A stretch of DNA of 49,604 nt from Rhodothermia bacterium (GTDB taxonomy: Bacteria > Bacteroidota > Rhodothermia > Rhodothermales > JAAAOL01): the NCBI GenBank assembly GCA_030428385.1, contig JAUIDY010000033.1:1-49604 (forward strand). Reading direction: 5' to 3'. This document shows positions 25,705 through 34,145 of this stretch, piece after piece (positions within the stretch are counted from its first letter, which is position 1; each line of letters begins with the position of its first letter). A program made the translations under genes and the position numbers. The notes below the pieces were generated by a model. It saw nothing but the letters and a program-made list of their open reading frames with translations. It did not search any database and had not been told where the DNA came from.

Positions 25705-27390
25705 TTATTTCGCAAACGACACCGACCGCACCTCTCGAATCACCGTCACCTTGATCTGTCCCGGATACTGCATCTCATCCTGAATCTTTTTGGAGATGTC
25801 GTGGGCCAACTGCTCGGCCTTGGCGTCGGAGACGAGGCTGTGGTTGACCATCACACGGATCTCGCGGCCTGCCTGGATGGCAAACACGCGCTCCACGCCT
25901 TCGAATGACGCTGCCAGCGATTCCAGCTTTTCCAACCGCTTGACGTATGCCTCAAGTGCCTCGCGCCGCGCGCCGGGACGGGCGCCCGAAATGGCATCGG
26001 CGGATTGCACGATGGGGGAGATGAGGGCGGTCATCTCAATCTCATCGTGGTGTGCGCCCACGGCATTACACACGTCGGGGTTTTCTTTGTACTTCTTGCA
26101 CAACTCCATGCCCACAATGGCGTGTGGCTGCTCGATTTCTTCTTCGACGACCTTGCCGATGTCGTGCAGCAGCCCGGCCCGGCGTGCTTCGGCCGGGTCG
26201 AGGCCCAACTCGGCCGCCATGAGCGAGCAGATGCGGGCCGTTTCGATGGAGTGCGACAACAGGTTCTGCCCGTAGCTGGTGCGGTACTTCATGCGCCCGA
26301 TGAGCCGGATCAGCTCCGGGTGTAGCCCGTGCAGGTTCAGGTCGATGACCGTGCGCTCGCCAGTCTCAATCAACTCCTCTTCCATCTCGGAACGGGCTTT
26401 GTCTACCACTTCCTCGATGCGTCCTGGGTGGATGCGTCCGTCCTGGATGAGCCGGGTGAGGGCAATGCGGGCCACCTCGCGACGGACCGGGTCGAAGCCA
26501 GAAAGAATAACCGCCTCGGGCGTATCGTCTACAATCACCTCGATGCCGGTCGCGGCTTCAAACGAGCGGATGTTACGCCCCTCGCGGCCGATGATGCGGC
26601 CCTTCATTTCGTCGGACTGGATATTGACGACCGAGACCGTGTTTTCGATGGCGTGGCTGGCGGCGGTGCGCTGAATGGCGGTCAGGATAATCTTGCGCGC
26701 CTCGCGGTTGGCTGTGAGCTTGGCCTCGTCGCGGATGTCCTTGATGCGCGAGGCGGCTTCGAGCTTGGCCTCATCGATCAACTGCTCCATAAGCTGGTCA
26801 CGGGCTTCGCGCTGCGTCAGGCCGGACACCTGTTCCAGTCGCCGCAGTTGTTCGCCCACCATCTGATCCAGCTTTTCGCGTTTGCCTGCCAGTTCGCGCT
26901 TGAACTGCTCTACCTCGGCCTCGCGCTGCTCGATGTCTTCGCGCCGCGTGGTGGCGTCGTCCAGAAGCGCTTTCGCCCGGGTGCGCAGTTGTTCGGCGTG
27001 GCGGCGGTGTTGTTCGGCTTCTTTTTTGAGCCCTTCAATGGCCTCGGTGGCCTTGTGCAGGAGGTTCTCGCGCTCGTTGACGCGCTGGGTGCGGCGGTTG
27101 AGTTTGCCCTGGCGCTGGTCCAGCTTCTGGCGGGTGCGTTGCAGGCCACGCTTGGTTTCAGCACGTTCCTCGTCAAACGCCTTGCGTTGGCGTTCGAGGT
27201 CCGTGTTCGCTTTTTCGATGTGTTCCGTACGGAACGCGGCGGCTTCTTGCTTGGCCTCGTCGAGGAGGCGGGCAGCGTCTTGCTTGGCCTGGGTCAGCGT
27301 GTGACCACGGCCACGGGCAAGCAGCCATCTATCGACAGCGATTCCTATCGCAAGCGCGACCACGGCAACGATGATCGTTGTGGGATCCAT
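25705..27390 (-). CDS. rny: Ribonuclease Y
   Basis: A membrane-bound endoribonuclease that starts mRNA decay. It has an N-terminal membrane helix ([22 protein letters not shown], about residues 4-25), a long charged coiled coil (about 30-200), and a KH domain ([49 protein letters not shown], about 255-310). An HD metal-dependent domain follows ([38 protein letters not shown], with AHHDEIEM), holding the catalytic His-Asp pair. The C-terminal region includes [18 protein letters not shown]. Length 561 is in range. In this block it follows zapA and a structured RNA, and the RNA's terminator lies about 47 bases before its ATG, so it probably has its own promoter or receives readthrough. Confidence 0.96.
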   Translation of the reverse strand: MDPTTIIVAVVALAIGIAVDRWLLARGRGHTLTQAKQDAARLLDEAKQEAAAFRTEHIEKANTDLERQRKAFDEERAETKRGLQRTRQKLDQRQGKLNRRTQRVNERENLLHKATEAIEGLKKEAEQHRRHAEQLRTRAKALLDDATTRREDIEQREAEVEQFKRELAGKREKLDQMVGEQLRRLEQVSGLTQREARDQLMEQLIDEAKLEAASRIKDIRDEAKLTANREARKIILTAIQRTAASHAIENTVSVVNIQSDEMKGRIIGREGRNIRSFEAATGIEVIVDDTPEAVILSGFDPVRREVARIALTRLIQDGRIHPGRIEEVVDKARSEMEEELIETGERTVIDLNLHGLHPELIRLIGRMKYRTSYGQNLLSHSIETARICSLMAAELGLDPAEARRAGLLHDIGKVVEEEIEQPHAIVGMELCKKYKENPDVCNAVGAHHDEIEMTALISPIVQSADAISGARPGARREALEAYVKRLEKLESLAASFEGVERVFAIQAGREIRVMVNHSLVSDAKAEQLAHDISKKIQDEMQYPGQIKVTVIREVRSVSFAK

Positions 27391-27436
27391 GATCGGGTAG
27401 GTCTAATGTTGGGGTGTACCGGGTGGCACACGGCGT

Positions 27437-27480
27437 AAAATAACAAACGCCCCGATAGCACGCAGGCTACCGGAGCGTTT
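27437..27480 (-). terminator. Rho-independent terminator of the structured RNA
   Basis: On the minus strand a 15-base stem (arms at 27466-27480 and 27445-27459, two G-U or mismatched positions, 6-base loop) is followed by GTTATTTT. Its 5' arm is complementary to CCGGGGCGTTT near the RNA's 5' side, so terminator and closing stem exclude each other. Confidence 0.75.
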
Positions 27481-27730
27481 AATTCCTGTCATCAAGCCGA
27501 GGCGGCCGGGGTTCCTAAGAACCCTTCAGAGCTACACAGTGGGTGCCGCTCAAGCTCTTCCCCCTTCCACTGTTGACTTCCGGCGAGCCGGAAAGCCGTT
27601 GCCGAAGCAACGGTGAGGCCTGGTGTCAGAAGCTTGAAGGAGGGCTCCCTATCGGCATAATTGTAAAGGTTCTTAATTGCCGAAAACGCCCCGGATGGAT
27701 GCAGGATGTCTCTTGCGAGACAGGTAGCCG
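27437..27730 (-). ncRNA. Structured non-coding RNA between zapA block and rny; 6S RNA candidate
   Basis: No protein fits this gap, but the minus strand reads as a densely folded RNA. Hairpins seen in order include TGTCTC-GCAA-GAGACA (GNRA loop) and CGGCAATT-loop-AATTaTGCCG. Then come GTTGC-TTCG-GCAAC (UUCG loop) and TTCCGG-CTCG-CCGGAA. The last two are ACAGTGG...CCACTGT and GGGTTC-TTAG-GAACCC. A strong terminator ends it. The loop AAGAACC can pair with the later GGTTCTT. A long-range pairing CCGGGGCGTTT (27694-27684) with AAACGCTCCGG (27480-27470) would close a 225-nt molecule. zapA-ssrS linkage is well known in E. coli, so 6S RNA is my first candidate. I could not match a 6S, tmRNA, SRP or RNase P consensus by eye. 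Confidence 0.55.
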
Positions 27731-27827
27731 TTACACAGAACACCCAACGGGCAGTTCCGCGTGTGCCGTACGATAGGGTTAGGCAGCGGCTTAATCAAGC
27801 GTTTCTTCACCAAGGTATGAAGAATGC

Positions 27828-27867
27828 GGGGAGTGGGTATGGGAGTGTGGGAGAAAGGGGGAGAGGG
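27828..27867. other. G-quadruplex motif in a polypurine tract
   Basis: Six runs of three or more G separated by 3-5 bases on the + strand (starts at 27828, 27835, 27841, 27849, 27857 and 27865). This satisfies the usual G3+N1-7 pattern. On the minus strand it is a polypyrimidine tract just after the DUF6090 gene stop, upstream of the structured RNA. It may be part of a degenerate GGGAGTGT-like intergenic repeat. Confidence 0.5.
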
Positions 27868-27891
27868 AGAAAGAGGAGGTCGAAGGTTTGA

Positions 27892-28770
27892 TCAGCGGTT
27901 CCGTTCTGCTTCTACTTGTTGGCGGGTACCTTGCACCAACACAAGCAAGCGTCTGTGCAGGGTCTGGAGGACGAGCAGATGGTCTGACATGGCCCGCCAA
28001 TCGCGGAAGGAGGCCGCATCGTTCAGCAGTGCCGCGTAGTCCTCAGCGAACGAAAGCTGGCCGTTCTCCGGTATGGTTTGGGCATGGGATTCGATATACG
28101 CGGTGCCGTTGCGCATCTCCTCAACCGGGAGGAGGGCCAGGTCGGCGTAGAGGTCGGTGGTAGCGGTGCGCTCGCGCAGGCGTACAAGAACGGGGAAGAA
28201 CGCTTCAACCAGGGTCTGTTCGATTCCCTGGACGCGCTGGACGTCATCGACCAGCCGCGAGAGAGCGATCCGCGTTGAGTCGTCGCGGATGAGTTGGAGG
28301 TCACCGGTTTCGATGAGTGCGCTGGCCGTTCCCATCCGATAGGTGGGGAGGCTGATGTACTGGGCCTCGAACAGCCAGCGGGCGAGGGAATCCCGAGGAA
28401 CGGTATCCGGCACGTAGGCGGCACGGATGAGCGCCGACGTGGCATATCGCGTGTTCCCGATACCGTCGATCGCTCCTTGCAGTGAGGTTTCCGTCTCGAT
28501 GAGGTCGCGGCGGATCTCGTTCAGGTAGCTCTGCTCCTTGGCGCGGTCACTGCGCGCTTGCCCCCACGCGGTCACCTGAAAGCCGATTACCACGCCGAGC
28601 ACGACGATGCCGATTTCGAGCACGACGGCGAACCAGTTTTGCGCACGCACCGCCTGCGACAGTCGTGCGAGGATTGTCCATGGACGCTTCGGGCGCGGGG
28701 AGGGTGGTAACGCAGACGATGTGTCGTCGGAGTCTGGTTCGGGCAGCGGTGTGGTTGCAGTGTCGCTCAT
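27892..28770 (-). CDS. DUF6090-like single-pass membrane protein (copy B)
   Basis: A 292-residue protein of unknown function. The N-terminus is Pro/Asp/Ser-rich and cytoplasmic. One membrane helix follows (WFAVVLEIGIVVLGVVIGFQVTAWGQ, about residues 46-71), then a mostly helical domain with the pattern YLNEIRRDLIETETSLQGAI and SALIETGDLQLIRDDSTRIALSRLVDDV. These features match the DUF6090 family common in Bacteroidota and Rhodothermota. It is a diverged paralogue of the gene directly upstream: both have the same WF-AxxxLEI-hydrophobic-A-W helix and a 'tGdLrLIR' motif. Their reading frames overlap by four bases (ATGA), so they are translated as a pair and might form a heteromeric complex. No catalytic motif is seen. 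Confidence 0.72.
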   Translation of the reverse strand: MSDTATTPLPEPDSDDTSSALPPSPRPKRPWTILARLSQAVRAQNWFAVVLEIGIVVLGVVIGFQVTAWGQARSDRAKEQSYLNEIRRDLIETETSLQGAIDGIGNTRYATSALIRAAYVPDTVPRDSLARWLFEAQYISLPTYRMGTASALIETGDLQLIRDDSTRIALSRLVDDVQRVQGIEQTLVEAFFPVLVRLRERTATTDLYADLALLPVEEMRNGTAYIESHAQTIPENGQLSFAEDYAALLNDAASFRDWRAMSDHLLVLQTLHRRLLVLVQGTRQQVEAERNR

Positions 28771-29624
28771 CGGTTTAATTCGGTTTCGACCAGGCGTTGC
28801 AAGTCACGGGTATCCTCTAACTGCTGCTGGGCAAACTCGCGCGCGTAGGCCGCCACCCGCATGCGCTGGAGAAGGATGGCCCGAACGGTATTCCACACCG
28901 GCGCATCAGGCGGCAGGCTCCAGATCGGATCCGGCCCGTCCACATACCCACCCCTTGTCTGCGTTCGAAGAAGGGAATCGGATCGAGCCAGCCGCGTGAC
29001 CCCAGATTGGCTGTCGAAATAGAGGAGTCCCGCCCGAAGTACTTCATGCGCGTACAACGCATCGACAAAGACCGCGTTGTTCTTGTTGTGAATATCCACG
29101 ACGCGTTCGGCCTCTTCGTAGAACGACACCAGTTGGTCGCGGAGCGTCTGGTTTCGAATCAGCCGGAGGTTGCCGGTGTTGATGAGGTCCTCGTATGCCG
29201 GTTGTGTGACATGGATGGTCCGGCGTTCGAGCAAGCTTTCCAGGCCTTTCGAGGCTGCCTCCTGCTCTACTTCCGAGGGGGCCGCCATCGACAGAACGCG
29301 ATAGGCGGTGATCCCGTCTTGGAATTCTTTATCCTCGTAGATTGACAACTCCTCCAGGTTGTTTGCCATCTGGCCGAGGTCGCGGTGGATGAGCGCGAGG
29401 TAGGTCGCCTCGCTTGCTGCATCCTGCCGTCCTTGCCACCACGCATTAATCGCCAGCGCGATGAGCACGCCCGCGACGACGATCAGAATTTCGGCGGCAA
29501 ACCAGCGCAGCTTGGCCTGCCAGTCCCAGTGTTTCAGCAAACGCACCGGCAGAGACGCTGGGGTGAGCGGCGTGTCGTCCGGATCCGGTTCAGAAACCGG
29601 GAGAGATTTGTGGGGCTCAGACAT
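28767..29624 (-). CDS. DUF6090-like single-pass membrane protein (copy A)
   Basis: A 285-residue paralogue of the following gene. Layout: acidic proline-rich cytoplasmic start, a membrane helix (LRWFAAEILIVVAGVLIALAINAWW, about residues 39-63), then a helical region with ATYLALIHRDLGQMANNLEELSIYEDKEFQD and PAYEDLINTGNLRLIRNQTLRDQLVSFYEEAERV. These are the hallmarks of DUF6090. Function is unknown. The pair sits between zapA and the structured RNA/rny, where the conserved order has no such genes, so it looks like a lineage-specific insertion. Base composition is not obviously different from the neighbours. The ATG is 47 bases after zapA's stop, close enough for co-transcription. Confidence 0.72.
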   Translation of the reverse strand: MSEPHKSLPVSEPDPDDTPLTPASLPVRLLKHWDWQAKLRWFAAEILIVVAGVLIALAINAWWQGRQDAASEATYLALIHRDLGQMANNLEELSIYEDKEFQDGITAYRVLSMAAPSEVEQEAASKGLESLLERRTIHVTQPAYEDLINTGNLRLIRNQTLRDQLVSFYEEAERVVDIHNKNNAVFVDALYAHEVLRAGLLYFDSQSGVTRLARSDSLLRTQTRGGYVDGPDPIWSLPPDAPVWNTVRAILLQRMRVAAYAREFAQQQLEDTRDLQRLVETELNR

Positions 29625-29671
29625 GCCTGAAACGTTGAGACCCGCAGCAATATGGAACGACCGTCTGCACC

Positions 29672-29956
29672 TTACAACGCGGCTGCCAGCTTGTCGGCCA
29701 GTTCATCCAGCGAGGTGTTGAGTTCACCAAGGGCGTCATTTCCTTCTTCGCGCAGGGCAAACAGTTCCTCCGCCAGGGCAAGGGCGGTGATGACGGCGGC
29801 AGTGAGTTCAGGTTGCTCGGGGTGGGCCTTGCGGAACGACTCGATCTTTTCGTTGACGTAGGCCGCCATGCGCCGGGTCATGAGTTCATCTTCCTCATCG
29901 CCTACAATGAGGGGATAGTCCCGGTTCAGGATGCGGATGCGGATGGATCGTTCCAT
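29672..29956 (-). CDS. zapA: Cell division protein ZapA
   Basis: A 94-residue FtsZ-associated protein that bundles protofilaments at the division ring. The N-terminal beta-hairpin domain is RSIRIRILNRDYPLIVGDEEDELMTRRMAAYVNEKIESFRKAHPE, and a C-terminal helix rich in Ala, Leu and Glu forms the dimer coiled coil. Length and pattern match ZapA (about 90-110 residues). It lies 20 bases after the zapB-like gene and downstream of pheT, a common order in many bacteria. In Proteobacteria the 6S RNA gene follows zapA, which supports the RNA call downstream. Confidence 0.9.
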   Translation of the reverse strand: MERSIRIRILNRDYPLIVGDEEDELMTRRMAAYVNEKIESFRKAHPEQPELTAAVITALALAEELFALREEGNDALGELNTSLDELADKLAAAL

Positions 29957-29976
29957 GGTGGGCTCAACGGGCGGAC

Positions 29977-30297
29977 TCAGGCGGCGGGATCAGACTCGGT
30001 GGGTTGCTCGCCTGCAAGATAGGCGTCGATTGAAGCAATAAAACCTTCTACCTTGCGGCGCAGGGAGGCGGGGTCTTCGTCGAAGGTGAGCAGCGTGAGG
30101 TCAGGGTCTACCGCAGGGCGTGCTTCCAGTTCTTCGATGCGTTCGTACAAGGCCGCATTTTCCTGGCGCAGACGGGCCAACTCGTCCACGGCTTCTTGCA
30201 CCCGGTCGCGCAGCCGCTGCAGGGACTGGGGGTTTTTCATTCGGGCGACACCGCGTGGTTTGGATCCATCAGAAGAAGCGCCTTCAGGGCTACTCAT
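29977..30297 (-). CDS. Small coiled-coil protein, ZapB-like
   Basis: A predicted 106-residue protein between pheT and zapA. Its core is a heptad-repeat coiled coil: MKNPQSLQRLRDRVQEAVDELARLRQENAALYERIEELEAR (starting about residue 20), followed by an acidic tail (DPDLTLLTFDEDPASLRRKVEGFIASIDAYL). ZapB and similar small coiled-coil division proteins have this form, and position next to zapA supports a role in the Z ring. The similarity is one of shape rather than sequence. The start is uncertain: ATG at 30297 is used, ATG at 30240 would start directly at the coiled coil, and 30327 is also open. Confidence 0.65.
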   Translation of the reverse strand: MSSPEGASSDGSKPRGVARMKNPQSLQRLRDRVQEAVDELARLRQENAALYERIEELEARPAVDPDLTLLTFDEDPASLRRKVEGFIASIDAYLAGEQPTESDPAA

Positions 30298-30447
30298 GGG
30301 ACTGGGAGCGTGGATGATAGTCATCAAGAAAACGAGGAACGGACAGGGGTTGGCGCTCCTCGGTTAAACAAAAACAATAATAGGATTCCTGTGCCACGGA
30401 AACAAATCCATGGAGTGATTTGCAACCGTATTTCTTGATCGACTTCT

Positions 30448-32922
30448 CTACTGCCGAAGCACAGCCCCAAAATCATCCACCAGACGCTTCACGATAGCAT
30501 TTACCTGACGGTCCACCTCGGCGTCTTTGAGCGTGCGGTCGGCTCCCAGCGTGAGGGCAAACGCCACGCTTTTCTGATCGGCCTCGATGCGGTCGCCTTC
30601 GTAGAGGTCGAACACGTTTACGTCGCGGAGCAGCGGTTGGCCGACTGTGCGAATGGCGTCGAGCAAGGGGCCGACGGCTTGCTGCCGTGCCACGGCCACC
30701 GCCACATCGCGGTTTACCGTGGGGAAGCGCGGCACAGCGGCATAGGTGTGGGCGTCGAGTGCCGTGCTTAAATCCACCAAGAGACTCCAGTTTAACTCGG
30801 CGAAGAACACGGGCGTTCGCAGGTCGTGGGCGTCCATCAGTTCATCCGAAAGCCGGGCAATCACGCCAATCGGCTGTTCCCCGGCGGAAAGCGACAGGTG
30901 GTAGCTGCTCACGGATGTGGCTTCGTTGACCGGTTGCATCGCAATCGGCGGAAGGCGCAGCGATGCCAACAACGCCTCTGTCACCCCTTTGAGGTCGTAA
31001 ATATCGGACGTGCGCGGCGTCTGGTCCCAGCCGATGGTGGTAGTGGGACCGCTAAGGGCGATCAGTACCGCTTCCTGTTCGGCGTAACCCGGCACCGCGC
31101 CCGGGTGTGTGGTGCTGCGATGGAAAACGTGGCCGAACTCGTAAAAGCGCAGCACCTCTTGTCCGTGGTTCTGGTTGTGCGCCATCACGCTGAGGACGCC
31201 CGGCAGCAAACTGGGACGCAGCGTGGTCATCTCCTGCGTAATCGGGTTCAGCGTCTCCACCACATCGCCTGCCACCGTTGCCAGTGCGGGCTGGTTGAAC
31301 GTCTCGGCCCGTTCTTTCGAGAGCAGGCTGTTGGTGTACGTCTCGCGGTAGCCGAGGCCGCTGAGGAGGGCGCGCGCTTGAGTCCGAAGCTGGTCGGCAG
31401 GGAGGGCCTGCGGCGTGCGGTTGGGCAGCGCCGTGTGGGCCGGTTCAGGGATGCGGTCGTAGCCGTAGATGCGGGCCACTTCTTCTACGAGGTCGATCTC
31501 GCGTTCCACATCGGGCCGCCATGTGGGCACACCGACGCGGAAGGAGCCGTCCGCCACGTGCTCCGCCGAGAAGCCAAGCGCGGTAAGGATCTGGTCGATT
31601 TCATCGTCGGCAACAACCACGCCTAGCACCTGCGCAACGCGTTGGCTGCGCAACTCAAGTGTGGGTGACTCGGGCGTTTGGGGATGTGCGTCCACCATGC
31701 CCGGGACGATTTCGCCGCCACCCAGTTCGGTGATGAGCGCAGCGGCCCGGGCGGCGGCCCACGCTTGCCCCACGCGGTCCACGCCGCGCTCGAAGCGGTA
31801 CGACGCATCGGTCGAGATGCCGAGCAGTTTGGCGGCCCGGCGCACGGTGGATGGATCGAAGTAGGCGCTTTCGATGAGGATGTTGGTGGTGGCGTCGGTC
31901 ACCTCCGAGTTTTCGCCACCCATCACACCCGCCAGTGCCACCGGACGCTCGGCGTCGCAGATGAGCAGGGTGCCTTCGGGCAGCGTGTGCTCTTTGCTGT
32001 CGAGCGTGGTGAACGGCTCGCCGCCTTCCGATGCACGGACGATGATTTTGGCTCCAGCGATTTGGTCGAAGTCGAACGCATGGAGGGGTTGCCCGCATTC
32101 GTACATGACGTAGTTGGTCACGTCGACGACGTTGTTGCGCGGGCGCAGGCCAATGGCGGTCAGCCGCTGTTTCAGCCATGCAGGCGATTCTTTGATCTCC
32201 ACACCGCGCACGATGATACCGACATAACGCGGGCAGCCATCCGGGTCTTCAATCTCAATGGCGATTTGCTCAGCCGCTGCACCGCCATGCTCCGGCACCG
32301 TCACTTCCGGGCGCTGGAGCGGGAGGTTTTCGAGCGCCGCCACGTCCCGTGCTACGCCGATATGGCTGGTGGCATCGGGGCGGTTCGGGGTGATGGCAAT
32401 GTCGATAGCGGCATCCTGCGCAGCAATGCCGAGCGCCGCAAGGTAGTCCTCAAATGGCTGTCCTACCGTGGCATCGTCGTGCAAGACCATGATGCCTGCA
32501 TGGTCGTCGGAGAGGCCCAGTTCATCTTCGGCGCAAATCATCCCGTTGGAGACTTCGCCGCGCAGCTTGGCTTTCTTGAGTTTAACGGCGACCTTTTCAG
32601 CGGGGTTATCGCGGCTGGGCAGCATCAGCGTGGTGCCCACGGTCGCGACGGGTACTTTTTGTCCACCGGCCACATTTGGGGCGCCACAGACGATCTGCAC
32701 CGGCTCGCCGTCGCCGAGGTCTACCTGACACAGCGTGAGGCGGTCGGCATTGGGATGTTGCGCGGTTTCAAGCACATGCCCCACCAACACGCCGTCCAGC
32801 GCGTTGCCAATCGGGATCACCTCCTCTTCCTCCAGTCCCGCCATGGTCAGCTTGTCCGCCAGTTCCTGCGGGCCGAGCGTGTGGGCGACGTAGTCTTTCA
32901 GCCAGTTGTAAGAGATTTTCAT
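30448..32922 (-). CDS. pheT: Phenylalanyl-tRNA synthetase beta subunit
   Basis: The beta chain of the alpha2-beta2 PheRS. It binds tRNA and edits Tyr-tRNA(Phe). Domains in order: N-terminal EMAP/tRNA-binding domain (GVLVGHVLETAQHPNADRLTLCQVDLG..., about residues 43-155), and the B3/B4 editing domain (SPAWLKQRLTAIGLRPRNNVVDVTNYVMYECGQPLHAFD). B5 follows, then the catalytic-like core (YGYDRIPEP...YTNSLLSKERAE), and the C-terminal FDX-ACB domain (PRFPTVNRDVAVAVARQQAVGPLL, about 735-824). Length 824 is normal. It starts 59 bases after pheS, with a short direct repeat in the gap, and is the second gene of the attenuator-controlled pheST operon. Confidence 0.97.
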   Translation of the reverse strand: MKISYNWLKDYVAHTLGPQELADKLTMAGLEEEEVIPIGNALDGVLVGHVLETAQHPNADRLTLCQVDLGDGEPVQIVCGAPNVAGGQKVPVATVGTTLMLPSRDNPAEKVAVKLKKAKLRGEVSNGMICAEDELGLSDDHAGIMVLHDDATVGQPFEDYLAALGIAAQDAAIDIAITPNRPDATSHIGVARDVAALENLPLQRPEVTVPEHGGAAAEQIAIEIEDPDGCPRYVGIIVRGVEIKESPAWLKQRLTAIGLRPRNNVVDVTNYVMYECGQPLHAFDFDQIAGAKIIVRASEGGEPFTTLDSKEHTLPEGTLLICDAERPVALAGVMGGENSEVTDATTNILIESAYFDPSTVRRAAKLLGISTDASYRFERGVDRVGQAWAAARAAALITELGGGEIVPGMVDAHPQTPESPTLELRSQRVAQVLGVVVADDEIDQILTALGFSAEHVADGSFRVGVPTWRPDVEREIDLVEEVARIYGYDRIPEPAHTALPNRTPQALPADQLRTQARALLSGLGYRETYTNSLLSKERAETFNQPALATVAGDVVETLNPITQEMTTLRPSLLPGVLSVMAHNQNHGQEVLRFYEFGHVFHRSTTHPGAVPGYAEQEAVLIALSGPTTTIGWDQTPRTSDIYDLKGVTEALLASLRLPPIAMQPVNEATSVSSYHLSLSAGEQPIGVIARLSDELMDAHDLRTPVFFAELNWSLLVDLSTALDAHTYAAVPRFPTVNRDVAVAVARQQAVGPLLDAIRTVGQPLLRDVNVFDLYEGDRIEADQKSVAFALTLGADRTLKDAEVDRQVNAIVKRLVDDFGAVLRQ

Positions 32923-32947
32923 AGGAAAGAAAAACGTTTACCGTCGA

Positions 32948-32979
32948 AGCTGACAGCCAAAAGCTGACAGCCGACAGCC
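32948..32979. repeat. Short direct repeat in the pheS-pheT gap
   Basis: AGCTGACAGCC occurs at 32948-32958 and 32962-32972, followed by a partial copy GACAGCC at 32973-32979. It ends just before the pheS stop codon on the minus strand. It looks like a small simple-sequence element and has no evident regulatory function. Confidence 0.5.
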
Positions 32980-32981
32980 AT

Positions 32982-33995
32982 TTAAAACTGTTCGAGGAAG
33001 CGGATGTCGTTTTCGTAGAAGACGCGGATGTCGTCGATGCCGTAGCGCAGCATCGCGGGGCGCTCCACGCCCATGCCGAAGGCATAGCCGGTGTATTTTT
33101 CTGGGTCGATGTCCACCGCTTTCAGCACGTTCGGGTCCACCATGCCGCAGCCAAGGATTTCGAGCCAGCGTCCGCCGCCCGGCAGGTTCTCATCGCTCCA
33201 CCAGATGTCGACTTCGGCGCTGGGTTCGGTGAAGGGGAAGAAGCTAGGGCGGAACCGCATCCGTACGTCTTCGCCAAAAAAGGCCTTGGCGAAGGCATGC
33301 AACAGATACTTCAGGTCAGCAAACGTGACGCCCTCGTCCACATACAAACCCTCAACCTGATGGAAGAGGCAATACGATTTGTACGAGATGGTCTCGTTAC
33401 GGTAGACGCGGCCCGGTGCCAGCACGCGGATCGGCGGTGCCTGGTCTTTCATCACCCGGATCTGCACGGGCGACGTATGGGTGCGAAGCAGCACGCCGCC
33501 TTCGCCCCCTTCCGAGGCTTCCACAAACAGCGTGTCCTGCATGTCGCGGGCCGGGTGGTCCGGGGGAAAGTTGAGCGCAGTGAAGTTGTGCCAGTCGTCT
33601 TCGATCTCAGGACCGTCGGCCACAGAGAAGCCATACCGCTCGAAGATGCGCACGATGTCGTCGCGGGTCTGTGTCAGCGGATGCACGGAGCCGGTTAGGG
33701 GGCGCCGTCCCGGCAGCGTCAGGTCGATGGTTTGTGTCTCGGCTTCGGCAGCAGCGCGGCGCAGGATGTCGCGGGATTCGTCGAGCCGTGCTTCAGTGGC
33801 CTGCTTGAGCGCGTTGAGCTGTTGCCCAAACGCCCGGCGGTCTTCGGGCGCGACCTCCCGGATCTTTTTGAACAGGTTGGTGATGCTTCCGCTTTTCTGG
33901 CCGAGGTATTTGATGCGGAACGTTTCCACTTCATCCTCGGTGGCGATGCGCTCGGCTTCCATTTCGCGGCGCAAGGCTTCAACGACGTCTAGCAT
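32982..33995 (-). CDS. pheS: Phenylalanyl-tRNA synthetase alpha subunit
   Basis: The catalytic chain of PheRS, which activates phenylalanine and charges tRNA(Phe). The N-terminal coiled coil (about residues 1-90) contains the typical [27 protein letters not shown]. The class II core follows: motif 1 in [40 protein letters not shown], motif 2 in [13 protein letters not shown] and [29 protein letters not shown], and motif 3 in [18 protein letters not shown]. Length is 337. The ATG at 33995 is chosen; a TTG at 34019 lies inside the T-run of the attenuator terminator and is unlikely. A Phe-codon leader peptide and terminator precede it, so transcription is probably tuned by charged tRNA(Phe). Confidence 0.97.
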   Translation of the reverse strand: MLDVVEALRREMEAERIATEDEVETFRIKYLGQKSGSITNLFKKIREVAPEDRRAFGQQLNALKQATEARLDESRDILRRAAAEAETQTIDLTLPGRRPLTGSVHPLTQTRDDIVRIFERYGFSVADGPEIEDDWHNFTALNFPPDHPARDMQDTLFVEASEGGEGGVLLRTHTSPVQIRVMKDQAPPIRVLAPGRVYRNETISYKSYCLFHQVEGLYVDEGVTFADLKYLLHAFAKAFFGEDVRMRFRPSFFPFTEPSAEVDIWWSDENLPGGGRWLEILGCGMVDPNVLKAVDIDPEKYTGYAFGMGVERPAMLRYGIDDIRVFYENDIRFLEQF

Positions 33996-34017
33996 GGGTC
34001 GGGGTAAAATGTGGTAC

Positions 34018-34057
34018 AAAAAAAATCCCGCCAGGCCTGCGGGGCAGGGGCGGGATT
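34018..34057 (-). terminator. Attenuator terminator upstream of pheS
   Basis: On the minus strand, arms AATCCCGCC (34057-34049) and GGCGGGATT (34032-34024) with an inner CCTGC/GCAGG stem are followed by eight T. It ends 22 bases before the pheS ATG. Its 5' half overlaps CGCCCCTG (34052-34045), which is perfectly complementary to CAGGGGCG in the leader (34097-34090). That gives an alternative antiterminator. Confidence 0.85.
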
Positions 34058-34085
34058 AAAAGCGAACGCCGCGCATGCGCGACCG

Positions 34086-34145
34086 TTAACGCCCCTGGTG
34101 TGAAGGCGCAACGGTAAAAAATCGTTCATTCAGACGGCGGGTCAT
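34086..34145 (-). CDS. pheST leader peptide with tandem Phe codons
   Basis: A 19-codon frame, MTRRLNERFFTVAPSHQGR, opening 18 bases after rplT. Two consecutive Phe codons (TTT TTT, 34121-34116) lie immediately before segment ACCGTTGCGCC (34115-34105), which can pair with GGCG..AACGGT (34093-34082). If a ribosome stalls at the Phe codons that hairpin is blocked, and CAGGGGCG at the peptide's end is free to pair with the 5' side of the terminator. This is the logic of the E. coli pheM attenuator, in the same chromosomal position between rplT and pheS. No Shine-Dalgarno is visible, as is common in this lineage. The sequence itself is not related to pheM beyond the Phe pair. Confidence 0.65.
   Translation of the reverse strand: MTRRLNERFFTVAPSHQGR

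Noticed and set aside
26329-27438. 369-codon plus-strand frame opposite rny
   Set aside because: Antisense of the rny coiled coil; Leu/Phe/Ala-rich artefact of repetitive Glu/Gln codons on the other strand.
27437-27730. RNase P RNA, tmRNA or SRP RNA identity for the structured RNA
   Set aside because: The conserved GGAAAGTCC/ACAGAAA (RNase P), GGTTCGAATCC end (tmRNA) and GGAAGGAAGCAG (SRP) signatures are absent.
27492-27743. 83-codon minus-strand frame within the structured RNA region
   Set aside because: The sequence is explained by RNA hairpins and a terminator; the peptide has no family or plausible initiation context.
31678-32967. 429-codon plus-strand frame opposite pheT
   Set aside because: Shadow of pheT; composition is His/Val/Phe-rich antisense and has no domain pattern.
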